From Varroa destructor (taxonomy: Eukaryota > Arthropoda > Arachnida > Mesostigmata > Varroidae), in contig NW_019211455.1 of assembly GCF_002443255.2 (NCBI RefSeq), forward strand, positions 29,524,239-29,588,238: a DNA stretch of 64,000 bases, in the 5' to 3' direction. Shown one piece after another: positions 13,525 through 26,700 of the stretch. Both the position numbers and the translations under genes were made by a program. Below the pieces are notes generated by a model. The model was not told where the DNA came from. It saw only the letters and a list, made by a program, of their open reading frames with translations, and ran no database searches. Position 1 is the stretch's first letter; every line of letters starts with the position of its first letter.

Positions 13525-16079
13525 TTAATCGTATTTTTTCGGCTTGTAGACAATTTTCCTAGTCTTGAGCGACGACCACTTCACTCGCTTCATGTACCAC
13601 GAAGCATATGTCAGTAAAGGCAAAATCAACATTACTTTGATAAACAGTGTTTTGCGAACATCGTGCTCAAATTCAGCACACCATTTCAAGAAACAGGTGA
13701 CATCCTTGGCTAACTGGGAAGCCGTTGCGGGCGTACCGTCCTGGTATTCGATCGCCTCGTCAAACAGCATTTGACCCATAGCAATGGCATTTCCTAGGAA
13801 GTAAGGATTATAGTGTTGGCCTTCTTGCAATTCAACACCAGCCGGTGGGTCTGTGTAGCCCGTCAGTAGAGAGAAGATGTAGTCTTCGCCTCCGTGGCGA
13901 GCCGAAGTTATAAATGAAAGATCGGGTGGGTATGCGCCGTTATTTGCAGCACGCGCAGCTTGCTCGTTCGGATAGGGATCCTGCAAAAATGAATATGGAG
14001 CGCACACATTTTAGTCGATTGATTTTATTCGTGTCATTCAGTAATCTAATTTAGAACTAAGGTACTAGGATTCATCTATTAACAGCGTAAAGGGTGCTAT
14101 TTGACAGAATTTTGTGACATAAGTAGCAAAAGCGAAGTGCTCTTTCTACATGTTATTTCAAAAAACAAAGACGGTTCTGAACTTCATGTTTCAAAATCAA
14201 TATGTCTGTAGAGTTATATATTTTAGAAGAAGTAAACATATTACCACTTTTATAAGGATTGATTTACCTGGAAGTAGTCAGAAAGTTTGCCTGGTCTTTG
14301 GTACATCTCGCCAGCGTCGTTAGGGCCATCGGTAACCATGATTTCTGCTGCCTCACTCTTCGCCTCTTCCTCCGTAAAACAGACACCGACCAAATTTCGA
14401 TAAGCAATATACTTCAAGCTGTGACATGCAGCACAGACTTGCTTGTAAACCTGCGCTTAAAAAAACAAATTGTATAAAATTCGAAGAGGACAGTACACGG
14501 AATTAATAGGCAACATCGAAAAAGTAAAACCATGTATTTGCATGGTTTGCGCTTGTAACAACAGAAGTCAACAAAGTAACTCACTTCACGTAATTATTTA
14601 TTACAGTTAGAAATAAGAAATTCTTATCTTTAATCTAAGGATCGATGTACTTGTTGCGCTATCAGTTTAACAGATTCAATACATAAAGTAGGTTTGTACT
14701 ATCGTATACGATCAGTCTTACATACTACAGGTGCTTGTCCTAGTATATAGTTACATAAACTGTGAAAATATGAAAGAGTTAGTTATGTAAAAAGGATATC
14801 TTCTCTTATTTACATCTTAACAGATCCTAATTGTAAATTCTTTTTAAAATTATAAACACAAAATACTTTTATTTTCAGTTATTATTATGTTTAAGGTAAC
14901 AGCAGAAAGTGTTTCCATCAGACAAAGATGGGACAATAATTATTTTGCTTGTTTTAAACCTTTTTATTTTTATTATATTTTTATTTTTATATATTTATAT
15001 ATTATTATATACAAATGTATATATATATAAAGTTTATGAGCCACTTTTATAATCGGCGGATGGAAAATGACAGTCAAAATATGAATTGCTACTGAAATCA
15101 AGTTCCATGTCGATATTATAGGATTATGATATCAAGGTAACAATTATTGGGGATACTTGCACAAACCAATTTCATTTCGGAAAAAAGTGAGCAGGTTAAC
15201 ATATTTTTAGAACAGAGTTTTGTTAAAATTTCTTTTGGCTATCAGATTTTCTTAGTAAGCAACGTTTGAGCATGACCTACTAGCCGGTCAAGTATTTTCG
15301 CATAAACTACTGCCAAACCCAATTGCTTAGCAGAAGCTTTATTGCTCTTTATTAAAGATTCTATAAAATCATTCATTTAATAGTATGCTCTAGTGTTTGA
15401 TCTGCAGGAATTAAGTACTTCTAAGGAGGTGTCTTTTGCCAAAAAGCTACAATAACACAAAATATATTTGTGAGCTCTAATATTTTTTAAACACTTCAAA
15501 GTAAACCGATGCAAATTCGTATCTTCTATGCGCTTACGCGAACAAACAATCCTACTACTGTTAATGTTTTTGCGCATAAAAACACATCTTTATATTGTAT
15601 TTAAATTACTGAACAGGCTTCAGGTGTTTGTGGGAGTATGTCTCTTACACCTATAGTACTTACATCACTTTTATCAGAACGCATTTGGAGAAACTGATTT
15701 TAGAGTAGATGCCGAGCGGACTCCCCTACGAGTTGGGAGGAGACTTAAGTTTCCAAGGACAATATGTAATAGGAATATAACAGAGAAGTCAACGAACCTC
15801 ATATCCTCGTCGAATAGATGCGTGATCCAAACTAGCTATCGTTTTCGAGTGAGGCCAATCGTACTTCGAAGGATGAACGATAAGATCAACCGCATGTAAC
15901 GGCGAGCTTTCGAGGGCAATCAGAACACCGGCGGCTCCCGCACCGGCCAGCCCAAGGACGGCATAAGCTGCCTTTTGGCCTCGGCCAGTGATACCCTGAG
16001 TGCGGTTCGTCGACAGCTGACGGATTGGAGCCTGAGATAGAATGCTCCTCCGGCTGCCCAGTCGCGTGACGAGAGCCAT
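13525..16079 (-). CDS. Cyt-c1: Cytochrome c1, heme protein of respiratory complex III
   Basis: Nuclear-encoded subunit of the mitochondrial cytochrome bc1 complex; it passes electrons from the Rieske protein to cytochrome c on the intermembrane side. Exons in transcript order are 16079-15798 (94 codons), 14450-14268 (61 codons) and 13980-13525 (151 codons plus stop), giving 306 aa, normal for the family. Exon 1 encodes an Arg/Ser-rich presequence, a hydrophobic bipartite segment ([20 protein letters not shown]) and the [10 protein letters not shown] block. Exon 2 carries the heme c site CAACH and [10 protein letters not shown]. Exon 3 has [20 protein letters not shown], the Met-containing IAMG axial-ligand region, [14 protein letters not shown], and the C-terminal anchor followed by [20 protein letters not shown]. 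All residues expected for function are present. Start at 16079 chosen because it gives the presequence. Confidence 0.97.
14451..15797. other. Cytochrome c1 intron 1, no gene seen
   Basis: A 1.35-kb AT-rich intron with TATA-like low-complexity tracts around 14950-15030. Nothing recognisable on either strand. Confidence 0.6.
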
Positions 16080-16460
16080 TTCACACCGTCCGTTCGGGTA
16101 GTAAAACACCAACCTACCAGAACTGCTCGACGGAACACTGGAAGGACACAGGAAGGAGAATTTAGCATTTGCCAAGTACACGGTCGCCGTCGTCAACAAT
16201 ATCGATAAAACACACACGAAAAACAGTTAAAATATCTCCCGCTAATAAACATTATCTTGCCCAATGCTCACCCTGAAAGGTTTCCCAGCGAAATAACCTT
16301 CAAAACTACACAGAACCCAACTTTCGGTTATACTGCCGGATGTTGACGCCAACCGAAACTACCTGCCGGCTAGAGGACCAAAACAAACACGCTTCAGCGC
16401 GCAATCATTCAAATTTTCGAGAGCGAAGGAAAAGAAAATCAACACGACCGTACCTCTGCG
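16080..16460 (-). promoter_or_regulatory. Probable cytochrome c1 5' UTR and promoter region
   Basis: Immediately upstream of the cytochrome c1 start codon, the sequence up to about 16460 is noticeably richer in C, G and CpG than the surrounding AT-rich DNA. This is consistent with a housekeeping promoter and 5' UTR. No specific element such as a TATA box could be assigned. Confidence 0.35.
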
Positions 16461-16579
16461 AAATACAGTAACAATGAGCAACAGCAGTCTGGCATGGTAG
16501 CAGTTGTTTAAAAATTTGCGCGTCTTTTATCTCCATAATTGTGATGTTTGTCTATAAAATTTGCGGACACGTAGTTATT

Positions 16580-16675
16580 TAGACTGAAACTGAGCGTGAA
16601 TACACTACATTCCATGATGAAAGCCCGCCGCCTAAAACAATGCTCTATGGCAGTTCCGCACGGAAAAGTACAAAC
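16580..16675 (+). repeat. SINE-like repeat copy A
   Basis: Shares GAGCGTGAA, then a TGAAAGCC..CGCCT block and a GGCAGT..CGGA..AAAAG.ACAAAC tail with the stretch at 17222-17300. Similarity is partial (roughly two thirds by eye), so this is an old copy. Limits are approximate. Confidence 0.45.
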
Positions 16676-17194
16676 AATTATCCTTAGGTTTGCTATTTTT
16701 TGTTAAGATCAGAAATACAGTACGGTATATAGCATATCCTAAATGCATCCTGTCGTTCGGAACATTTTGAAGAAGCTGAAAGTGCTGTTTTGAGCATCTT
16801 GGAATATAGTGACAATGAATTAAAGCTGCTACTTGTGCATTAAATGCCATTTCCCATCAACTATTTTTTATCCAATTTTGAAGCTGTTAAATCCGATTGA
16901 AATACTTGCTGATAAATAATTAGGCTATTGGCTTATTTGGGATTGTTGGAACTGTTAGTTAAGAATAACCCAATGTTTTGAGTTTTACAAACGGCCACCG
17001 TTTGGCATTTCATCAGACGGCTGCTTACCAGCTCGAAACAAAGTGTGCCTATGCCGGTATTCGAATCTATCCCACCAGGTGTTCTTATATATTAGCAGGC
17101 AATTACGCCACTTACTAATCTGCCATCGGGAAGTATCACGTGATGAACGTTGATGGCATTATGGGTAGCGTATTTGTCTGCTAAAATTGACAGG

Positions 17195-17300
17195 TACCTG
17201 GTGGTCTGGGTTAAAACTCGAGCGTGAACTCACTTCCTTTCGTGCTGAAAGCCACCCGCCTGACAGAAAGCTTAACGACGGCATCGGACGTAAAACTGTA
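17195..17300 (+). repeat. SINE-like repeat copy B
   Basis: Begins with a B-box-like GGGTTAAAACTCG followed by the same GAGCGTGAACTCAC, TTTCGTGCTGAAAGCC, ACCCGCC and GACGGCATCGGACG blocks that recur at 16580, 36197 and 40757. Just upstream, 17043-17122 read on the minus strand has an A-box-like TGGCGTAATTG and a B-box-like GATTCGAATACC, so an oppositely oriented head may adjoin it. Limits are approximate. Confidence 0.45.
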
Positions 17301-18260
17301 AACATTTAAAGATAAATAAGTAGTGCCTGAATGTACATTCGGACTAAATGACTTTAATATTTTTATTTTAAGGCATTGAAGTATAATAAAAAGCTACGCT
17401 TATTTATTATAATTGGTCTTACTAGCGTTCTTTTATAGCTTTTTTCGCTCATGCCCAATAAAAATCGTTTGGACTACCAATGAGGTCAGTATGTCTTGTT
17501 GGCAGTATTCAATCGACTGTTCCTAGGATTATGACCTGTTTGAAAGACGATGTATTATGGTACGAAAGAAATATATAAGGGTTCTTGAGTTATTTTACTT
17601 TATTCTTTTCTCTATAGCAAGCGATCACTGAGGTACATTTAAATGTATGTACAACAAGTATATAACAAGACTGATTTTACTTTCGTGAAGATCAACCATT
17701 TTTGTCAATCTACACTTTTGGTAATAAAAAAACCGCACTAAAAATTATTAGGATCGTACTAGTACTACAGAATCGATAGACAGCTCACCCAAATGTTGTA
17801 CAAAGGTAAAAGTGTGATATTTACGATCGTTTGGGGTTTTCAACTTTTAACTGAAAAAGCCAGAAATGCTGGACGCTGGTTCCACTATTGATATACACCA
17901 CCTTACATATGTGATATAAATGAAAAATCAATGAAATTGCAACATGCGCAAACATCGTCAATGGCTGAACGCCGGGCCAGCAAACTGGTATAAAAGGTTC
18001 TTTGTAGTGACACAGGTCAGGCTCGAAGAGAGCGGTTTGAGCTAGTGTAGCTACAAACAAATTTCTTTTTCGCATGCTCCTCCTATTCTGGTTTTACACT
18101 TATTTTGAGCAAACATCTTTAGGCATGGATCAATAATAAAACCTTATTAATATAAACTGTTTATAAATGCTACAGATTTTTTATTAATTGCTATTTTTAA
18201 CTAGGCTTGTCTTACGACTGATTATTAACTGCGAACGGCTGTTATGCTGAACCTACACTG

Positions 18261-18278
18261 TATATATATATATATATT
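18261..18278. repeat. TA microsatellite
   Basis: Nine uninterrupted TA dinucleotides in intergenic DNA. Confidence 0.9.
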
Positions 18279-19376
18279 TGGTCCATCACAAATGACGCAA
18301 TTAGTCAAAAACTTAAACGTAAATATGTGTACAAATTCGTCTTGAAATACAAATTGTTTCTATGCAGATTGTTACAAAGCATCTCATATTAGTCTTACGA
18401 ACTATTTGAACGCTACTTGGAGCACGCACAGAATATCAGTTCTTTAGACATTTTGAAACGTTCCTTATTTCGTTTGTTACAAAGTTTCAATACCTACCTC
18501 CGATAATTTTGTTCTGAAATCTTTATCAAAGTGCACTGGATTTCTAGAGACCAGCGATTCTGACAATTGCTGCGTACCCATGTTTGATTCGGGCAGTTGT
18601 TTTCTGTTCAACTGTAACACCCAATATTAGTTTCTCGAATATAATATAACATCCGATCCCACTTTCTCAGTGAGTTCGGTAGCCTTATAATTTCACGTAG
18701 AATAGAACTGTAAAGTCTGACATAAAATATCAACACAACATGAATTCGACCAAGCTACGATTAGCATCAGTGGCAAGGCTAAGTCACAAGCACACACAGA
18801 TACACGCCCATAGTGTCTACAATCAAATATCTAATAGATAAATCGAAAGTGGCACACGTCTATTTTCCCATTAGACGTTTTTCATTCTGTGCGTAAACGC
18901 AACGAGGCGTTACTATTAAACATAACAACTTCCTCATTCTTTTTGATAAGAGTCCTTTTTTGTCAGATTTGTTCCTCTGACACGATTTCTTTCTGGTCGC
19001 GCATTATTTCTACAACATATGTGCGAGCCCGGGAATGGTTCAATGGGCATACATCAAACAAAAGGATCATAAATAATTGGCTTCAGTCCTTTCAACACAA
19101 GCTGGTTTTTGCTGCCTTTTCCTATTTTTCGCAATGTATTGAAAATGCCCCGCAGTGGCTGTATGGTACAAACTGTCTAAGTATAATTACTCGCCTATTA
19201 TGTGAAGATCATTTAAGAAGAAATTTTGTCTCCATTTGGGACAATACTGGATTAGATAGTGTTTTCACTCCATTATCGTTAGTTCATTTGCTGAGTTTTA
19301 TATATACTTGTTGCGGTTCCAATTTGAAAAACTAAAATGTTCATATTTTTTATGGAAAGAACAGTTTTTTTTCCTG

Positions 19377-22300
19377 TTAGTTAAATTGCCCTCTACAGTT
19401 CTCTGCTCCGCAACGGCACTGGAACAATAGTCGGCCTGGAGCAGCAGGGTTATCGTCCATGGAAGCACGGGATAAATCCAAGGACTCCGCCTCCGTTACT
19501 GAAAAAGAGTTGGGTAGAGAGTGCTTACAATAAATCGATGTAAATAATGCATTTAATGTTTAGCATTCATCTGAATCTTTGCGAACAATTGTAATACGCG
19601 GAAGTTGTAATTTATATTATTCTTTCTCGGAATAGAAGTCAACTTACTTTCAATATTTTTAAAAAGTAAGTTAATAACTTCTTGTACAATCAGATTCCTC
19701 TTATTTCTGCAGCAATTTATTTAAACACTAGAAAGCATAGATGTGTGGCAAACCCTACCATTGACGCGATAGTCAAACGTGAGTTCCTCATGCTTACGAA
19801 TATCCCGACTGGAGAAAAATGCTAAGCGTGGCATCAGCAAGTCGAGATTATCCACCCAAACCGGAATGACAACCAAGTTTGGATTGCACTGTAATGAAAT
19901 CAATAATGGAGCGTACATTAATTATTACAACAACATTAATCAGCTGCTAATTTATCGTTGCGTGATAGGCTGATATATTTATATTTATCTCCATAGCCGC
20001 TTTCGCTTGATCATCTAGCTCGATAATAATTCGACTAGTTTAAGATGATGAATAACATTCCGTATGTTATTATTTAAAATGGTGTGGACGAAGAATCGCA
20101 TTAATACTTTTCCATTTTTTTAAGATATTTATTTACTTATATTACTATTACGTGTTTTATAATTACGATATTGTTACGTAAGCCAAACTGGACCTAACTA
20201 AACCTCAAAGGATCAAAGAACGAGGATCATCTGTATCTAAGTGTATCGCCCTCTAGTTGGATAAGTACAGAAGTCTACCTTACCGAATGATTTATAAAAT
20301 GTGAGCAATTGCCGCATTGGAGAGCATCAACGGTGTATTTAGCTTCGCGCTCCGTGTTGAAGTCAATGTCAAAGAGATAGGTGTCATCAGTACGTTGACC
20401 TGCCATTTCAGAAGTAATCACTTCGCCTAAATACTCCATAACAAAGCTCCAAGCGCGTATCGGAGCGTTTGCTCTCAGCCCCCAGCCTCGGCCATTATCT
20501 GTCTTGAAGATTGTCACTGGCACCTGCCGGCCTCGCTGCGAAAACACATTTATCAATTTCTACTTTATATATTTCAATTAGAAGCTAGATTTAAACGGTA
20601 TTGATCAATTCGGTCGGTGGAAATAGCAACCCTCTACGGTGGCACTGTACTATTAAATGCATTTGTTCCAAGGATAAACGCTTTTTGCTGTTTTGCGCCA
20701 GTGCGTGAGCGCCTATAGTTAGGTATAAAGAGAGTGATGATATTGTAAAATTAGGAGTCGTGTTTTCATCATGTGACATGCATTCTGTAAGTGATGCTTT
20801 CCCGGTAAACCCACGCGAAAAACACGAAACCGATTAAAGAGGAGCAGTTGCAAATGACCTACAATTCTATAGGAATACCACATAAGTTTACAAGCTTCGT
20901 AGATAAGGTTGTTCTACTCTAACAACCCGACGAAGATACGAGGTGGATGATATCCAAGCCACATACAACTGAACAATGTATAACGAAAGTTTAAAAACGG
21001 CGTTCATTTCTGGATGCGAAACCACTCAACAGAAGTAACCAAACTTCGACGGCATGCTAGAGGCGCACGTGTTACAGTGTAAACTCTAAAGCGGAAGGAA
21101 GTAGGTTTATTCATCGAAGTGCTTAACTAAATAAACTGAACGGAATCAGCAATTCTTTAGCCATTTTCAACGAAAATAAGCGACCAATATTTGCTCCAAA
21201 CGTAATCAGAAAAAGGTTCAACCAGGACATCTTCCAAGGTAAAAGAAAGTCAGAGTCGACGCACGTCACGTAAGTCGCTACGATCGCTACACGAATCGTC
21301 AGGAAATATCGACACACGTCCTGCAGACCACCTGAGAGAAGGAGACATCAGCTCTTTGAAAAAAGTTTCTCACCCTAATCTGTGACATGAGCAAAGTTGA
21401 ATTATTATTACTCAGAATGCTTTTTACCTCGATAACGTAAGTAACCTAGTTACGAATCGTGCGAACAGAGATAGAAAACATTCACCTTTGAGGTTAAAGA
21501 ACTACTTAACAACTTTATGTATTCCTTTTGAATAGCAGCTTAACTTCATACCTGTGTGACACGGTTGAAACAGGATGCCGGACATGTACAGGACGCATTG
21601 CATTCGATGATCCCACTGTTACTCCGCCGGCAGGCAACAGTCAGAACTCCCCTCTCATTGTAGGCTTTCTGACGCTCATTATGGAGGCCTCCGCAGCCGT
21701 CCTTGTAACAGTCTCTACAGCGACACCCCAATTCGGCTCGCTCAATCATGATGCCTTCGGCGTACGTGTAGTCCTAAAAGCATAGTAATTATCGGATGGA
21801 TGTAGATTTTCACAATAAAACGCATACACGCACAAAAGGCCACGAGTAACGATTAAAAGAAGCAGAAAACAAAATATGTGTACTCTTCAAGCAATGAAAG
21901 TTGTTCTACTGTTAATTCTCGACTCAAAATATGTTGCGAGGGGGATGGAACACATCGGAAGGAAAGTGGAAACGTATTACTTCAATACAGTTGCTACAAA
22001 AGTGCGTTGCTAAACAGTCGTTTAAAGTGTAATGAAGGTAATCCTTTTGAGTTATACACCATCATGAAATCTCAGGCATGTTTGTCTTTTGTTTTTCTTC
22101 GAAAAGTAAAGAAAGTATAAAATCAGTTCATCTATTCCTGGTCCTTTCAATGCACTCCATTTGACAGACAAATATGGACATAAAAAAGAAGATTTGAAGA
22201 CAGAAAAGGAGAATAATGGTAAGATCGTAATATAACAACGTCTAAACCTGTTTCAGTTGCTAAAACCGTTTCAAGGAACATGTAAGTTTCGGATATGGTA

Positions 22301-23671
22301 AACAAAAACGGTTTGTTATGGGAGCTACCGTGCCTACAATAGTAAACAATTTTATAGGCCGCATCCTAAACCAAGCGCGTCCCTATCATACGCTAGTTAC
22401 TTTCTACGCCGGAACTAATCACACTGTAAAACGGCGGCCACATACAAGTAACGGACACATACAAGTCATTCCATCGATAAAGGCAGAAGGACAACTCACT
22501 GAACGGTCGAGTCAGATCCATCTACCACGACAGATTGCCCTGGATAGGCTCTTCTGTCCGTCTGCTTACGGCATGCTTGTTAATGGCAAATTGTGGGCTA
22601 ACTGCACTTCAATTAAATTCGAGAATCTTAGCTATATATGTACGAACAGTTGAGACATGCATACCAATAACTTGCACTATCACATTCGCTATGCGCCACT
22701 CATTTCCGATCCTATTGCACACAAGAATATCCGGCCATCTACATAGGTAAAAAGCTACAAAAGGCAAGCGAACTGCAGAGACGGCGGATTGAGATAATTT
22801 TTTTTCCAAGTTATTACGTTACGGATAAGTGGCTCTTATCAGCTTAGCAAACTTGGCCTACTAGTTCTCTTGTACCCGCTTCTTTTAGCTCCCATCAGTC
22901 CGCAGCTCCTCTCTACGCATTAAACCTTTGACCTTCCATGCCTTGGATTCGATTCATCTTTATTTTTTTGCTCCTTTTCTATATTTCTTTGGTTACTACC
23001 AGTAGTACAAATACCCCAGCGTCTTGCAACAGCAAGACATACCGAAACTGTCGCCAGCAAGTTCTCTGAAGTGTTTATATTATAATAAAAATGCTCGTTC
23101 TGTTTGCTGTTGCCACAGGTGTACTTGATACATCTTAATATTTTCTAAGTGATGCTAGCGGATATATAGTGTCCCAAAAAATGTATACATTGTTTGAATG
23201 ATCGTAACTTTAATTTTTATTTACATATAAAGATTATTGACTACAAAAGATTCTATATAAAATGTGTAATTTATCTCCAATCACAGATGTTTGAAATTAC
23301 TATCACTGTGATCTACATAGCTATTAAAAGCAGGCTATTACTTTAAAAGCTTCAACAGGCTTTCAGAGTCGTCGGTTTTCCCGTGTAAATTTCTTTTAGG
23401 CAACCCACGAAGAAAAGGCATTGGAGTTAGGTCTGGGGAAGGGGAAGGCCATTTTATGGCGGTTTTTGTCTTACCCATTTGTTTATAAGGTTCTTATCAA
23501 AATATGCTCTCACGTCACAACCACTGTGTGCAGGTGCTGTTCGAACCAAACTCACTGTCTCTACTAAAGTCCTCTCGAATATGTAATAACACTGATTCTT
23601 GCAGTAAATTTAGATAATTGGCACCAGTCATTGTCAATCAGATTACAATGTATACATCTTCTTGGACACAG

Positions 23672-23729
<58 letters not shown>

Positions 23730-26700
23730 AATATACCAACGCAGCAAATGCCTCTCTGTGAAGAGATCTTATTCGTAATGTTCTTGCCAGTTAGCGGATT
23801 TTTTGCAAAACGTCCAGGCTTTTAGTTATATTATGTAATTTTTATATTCGACAGTTAGGCACTTCTAAAACCAAACACCATAGAAGCAGCCTTTATTTAC
23901 TCATATATTGAAAATGGTCCATCAACTATTGATTATATTAAACATACCCTGTGGATGAGACAATGGTTACGCTAGAACGCTTGATACAGCTTTTACTAAC
24001 GCAACAGAGAACTTAGTCATCATTTTGGAGCAGTCAATTATACCAGACTCGTCAACAGTGGTGACAATCATTCACGCTATAGTGCCGTAGATAGCATTTA
24101 TGGTGTCTTTCTGTGGTTTCTAACAAAACGAAGAGCAAAATATTAAAATAATATACTGAGAATTCGGAAATTAGAATGATACATAAACTTATTTATAGGG
24201 TTTACACGGCGCCTCGGGGAATTAATTATCTGCGTTCCTTTTCACCTTGCATTTATATTTTAGACATGGAAGGTATAAATCTAAATATAAACTATATACT
24301 GATTATCTTAAACTGCACGATTCCTCCAAAACTGCAAATAAACACCGCAGTTTATGACTACCAAATGTTGCAAATTATGTGAATATTATTAAACCCAAAT
24401 AAATTGCAATCTCTTCAGAAACTTCTGTGTATATATCCCTAAGGCTCACTTCAGTTGATCTTAAAGTCATACACCGAAATTGGTCTTAACCGGCTCATTA
24501 CTTAAGTTTAATTTACTACGCGCTAGTCTAAGGCACAATTGATGTATAACCTCTGTACAAGAATTTACCTACGAGTTTACAAGTTACTGTGAGAGTTGAC
24601 TATCTGTATTCAAAAACATATTAAGATAATTAAACGTCTATAATCGAATTGTATACGGCATGTATGTGAATTAATAGTGCGATTCAGTATAACACTATTG
24701 ATGTCCATGCATTTGTTCTCATCTATTGAACTCTCAGGAATTCATTGGCTAGTTCTGGATTTACAGGCAGATTAATAATTAGCTACACCCTCTATCGTCT
24801 AAAGCGAGTAAAATCTATTTATATATATATATAGGTATCCGAAGAATCCCTAACAAGGCAAAATAGAGTTAAGTGTTCTTTAAAGTAGGACAAGAGTGAT
24901 GAAAAAACTCTGCATTTCAAATTTACGCCTGAGAACACTCACGTGTAGCCAACATACCAATGTGCCCCCTAAAAACATTGCTACTTCCATGGCCCATACT
25001 GTTGTTGTTTATCCTTAACAAACCCTTCACTGAACAGATTCCAGAGACTAGCTAACATACCAACAAATCGATGAACAAGCACGAATTCAACACAAATGGC
25101 CCTGGACCATTGGTTGGGGATTGTGCATTCAACCTGTTCAAAAAAGTACTATTTTAATAATAAGAAAAATCATAGAATAAATTCTTGGGGCAAACTACTA
25201 TGAGCGATAGGTCACTGAAAACAAGATATGAATACTGCAAAATATGAAAAGAATTGTGAATCCGGACAAACCACCTAGAGCTTTTCACGATAGCTGTAAG
25301 GAAGCAGATCTGCGGAAAGTAAAAATGAGTAAAAGCGAAAGCTTTGACTCGTTTTTACTTTTCCAGAAAAGAGCTGAACTTGCCAGCATTCACGAAAAAT
25401 CACACTGAAAAACAAAACATGACGCTATGAAGTGTATTACCTAACCAACCATGTTAAAATGCTTGTTTACCCGGATATATATATATCCATGTGGGTAATT
25501 CCGGAACGGTGTAGGTTAAATTTCATCAAAGAAAAAGTTTACGACGAAAAATTTATGTTTCGGGAAACCCATGTTCGAAAATTTAAAAAATACTTACGAC
25601 TCAATTGATATATATCCAAAAGGGACTAAGATTTACGTTTTGAAGTTGCGCAATAAGAAGGGGTATAATGCATCAAGCTGTTGCCAGGTGTGAGGCATTT
25701 ACAAGTTTGTCTAGGCGAAAAAGGCAAGTTTATGAAAGTGAGTTCTATTGATACTGTCACGGACGTAACAGGATCTCTAACGTCCTCGTTGATGTGGAAG
25801 GTTACGTACTAACGTTTGAATTGAAAGGCATCGGTGCATCGCCCCACTGATACACTTGCCCATCTAGTAGAACATCCGCTAATAGCTTGCAAGATATTAG
25901 TGCGTCCTGAAAATATACTCGTTCACATATGTGGCATGTTAAAACGTTTATGAATAATACCATATTTAGTAGCGATGGCTACCTGATTTTCGTAATTTAT
26001 ATAAAGAAAGCCACTTATGATATTGCTTGGTGGACTCTGATTTGTTTCTGTTATGCCACCATCTTATTTCTAGACTTCTTACGTGTGCTGGCAGTAAATA
26101 AACAGAATCATTTTTTCGGTGGCATCTTCTATCAGACATGATCCCGCACTCACAGACATAAATTGGAAGTTGGTTGGGGGCGGGTCGTTATCAACGAAGT
26201 TCTCAACAAACAGCGCTGCAGGCTCCCGGACGGTTTTTTTGATCGACTCACGCCAATTCTCTAGCTCATCAAGATAATCCTGACGCTCAAGCATCGTTCG
26301 GATGAATTTACATGGGCCTCCAAACCTAAAAGTAGAAATAATCGGAATATTAGAAATGACCCACTTAGCCTAATTTTTTGCAGAAGATATTCATATAGAT
26401 TCTCCTCGTGGAATGCGCCTTTCGTTCGATATATTAAAACCTGGTGTCCGTATTCGGTTAGGCCTTTAAATCTGCATCGCTAGACAGGTTTTTCTAATGT
26501 ACTTTATTAATAAAAAATAATTGCTTCCATCATAGATAAAGCAAAGCCTATATTGATATAATATGAATAAGTTTTAGCTGTGCAATTTAGTTGATTTATA
26601 TTTTATTTGTCTTCGAATAGTAAAGCAAACACCTGTGAAATTTCCAACATGAATCAATCTGTAGTACTTACAGAAGTATTTTCTTACGGAAATTGTCATG

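Larger units (their letters stand above)
16461..19376. other. Intergenic region, cytochrome c1 to Su(var)3-9
   Basis: Contains two copies of a SINE-like repeat (about 16580-16675 and 17195-17300), a minus-strand tRNA-like segment (17043-17122), a short TA microsatellite at 18261-18278, and a long open frame on the plus strand at 18889-19335 that lies opposite the probable 3' UTR of the methyltransferase gene. No gene is called. Confidence 0.45.
21774..26153. other. Large methyltransferase intron with transposon relic
   Basis: A 4.4-kb intron between the linker exon (26325-26154) and the pre-SET exon. It contains an unrecognised open frame with somewhat higher GC at 22318-22653 (plus strand), the mariner-like relic at 23169-23669, a TA microsatellite directly next to it, and otherwise AT-rich spacer. 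No complete gene lies inside. Confidence 0.6.

Noticed and set aside
17043..17122. Possible tRNA gene on the minus strand (A-box TGGCGTAATTG, B-box GATTCGAATACC)
   Set aside because: Acceptor, anticodon and T stems do not pair properly; better explained as a SINE head.
22318..22809. Overlapping open frames on both strands; the minus-strand one has a helix-turn-helix-like stretch ([16 protein letters not shown])
   Set aside because: Suggestive of a transposase DNA-binding domain, but too short and isolated to call; no terminal repeats were found around it.
25465..25490. Short palindrome GGATATATATATATCC
   Set aside because: A TA-repeat by-product; such palindromes are expected in AT-rich DNA.
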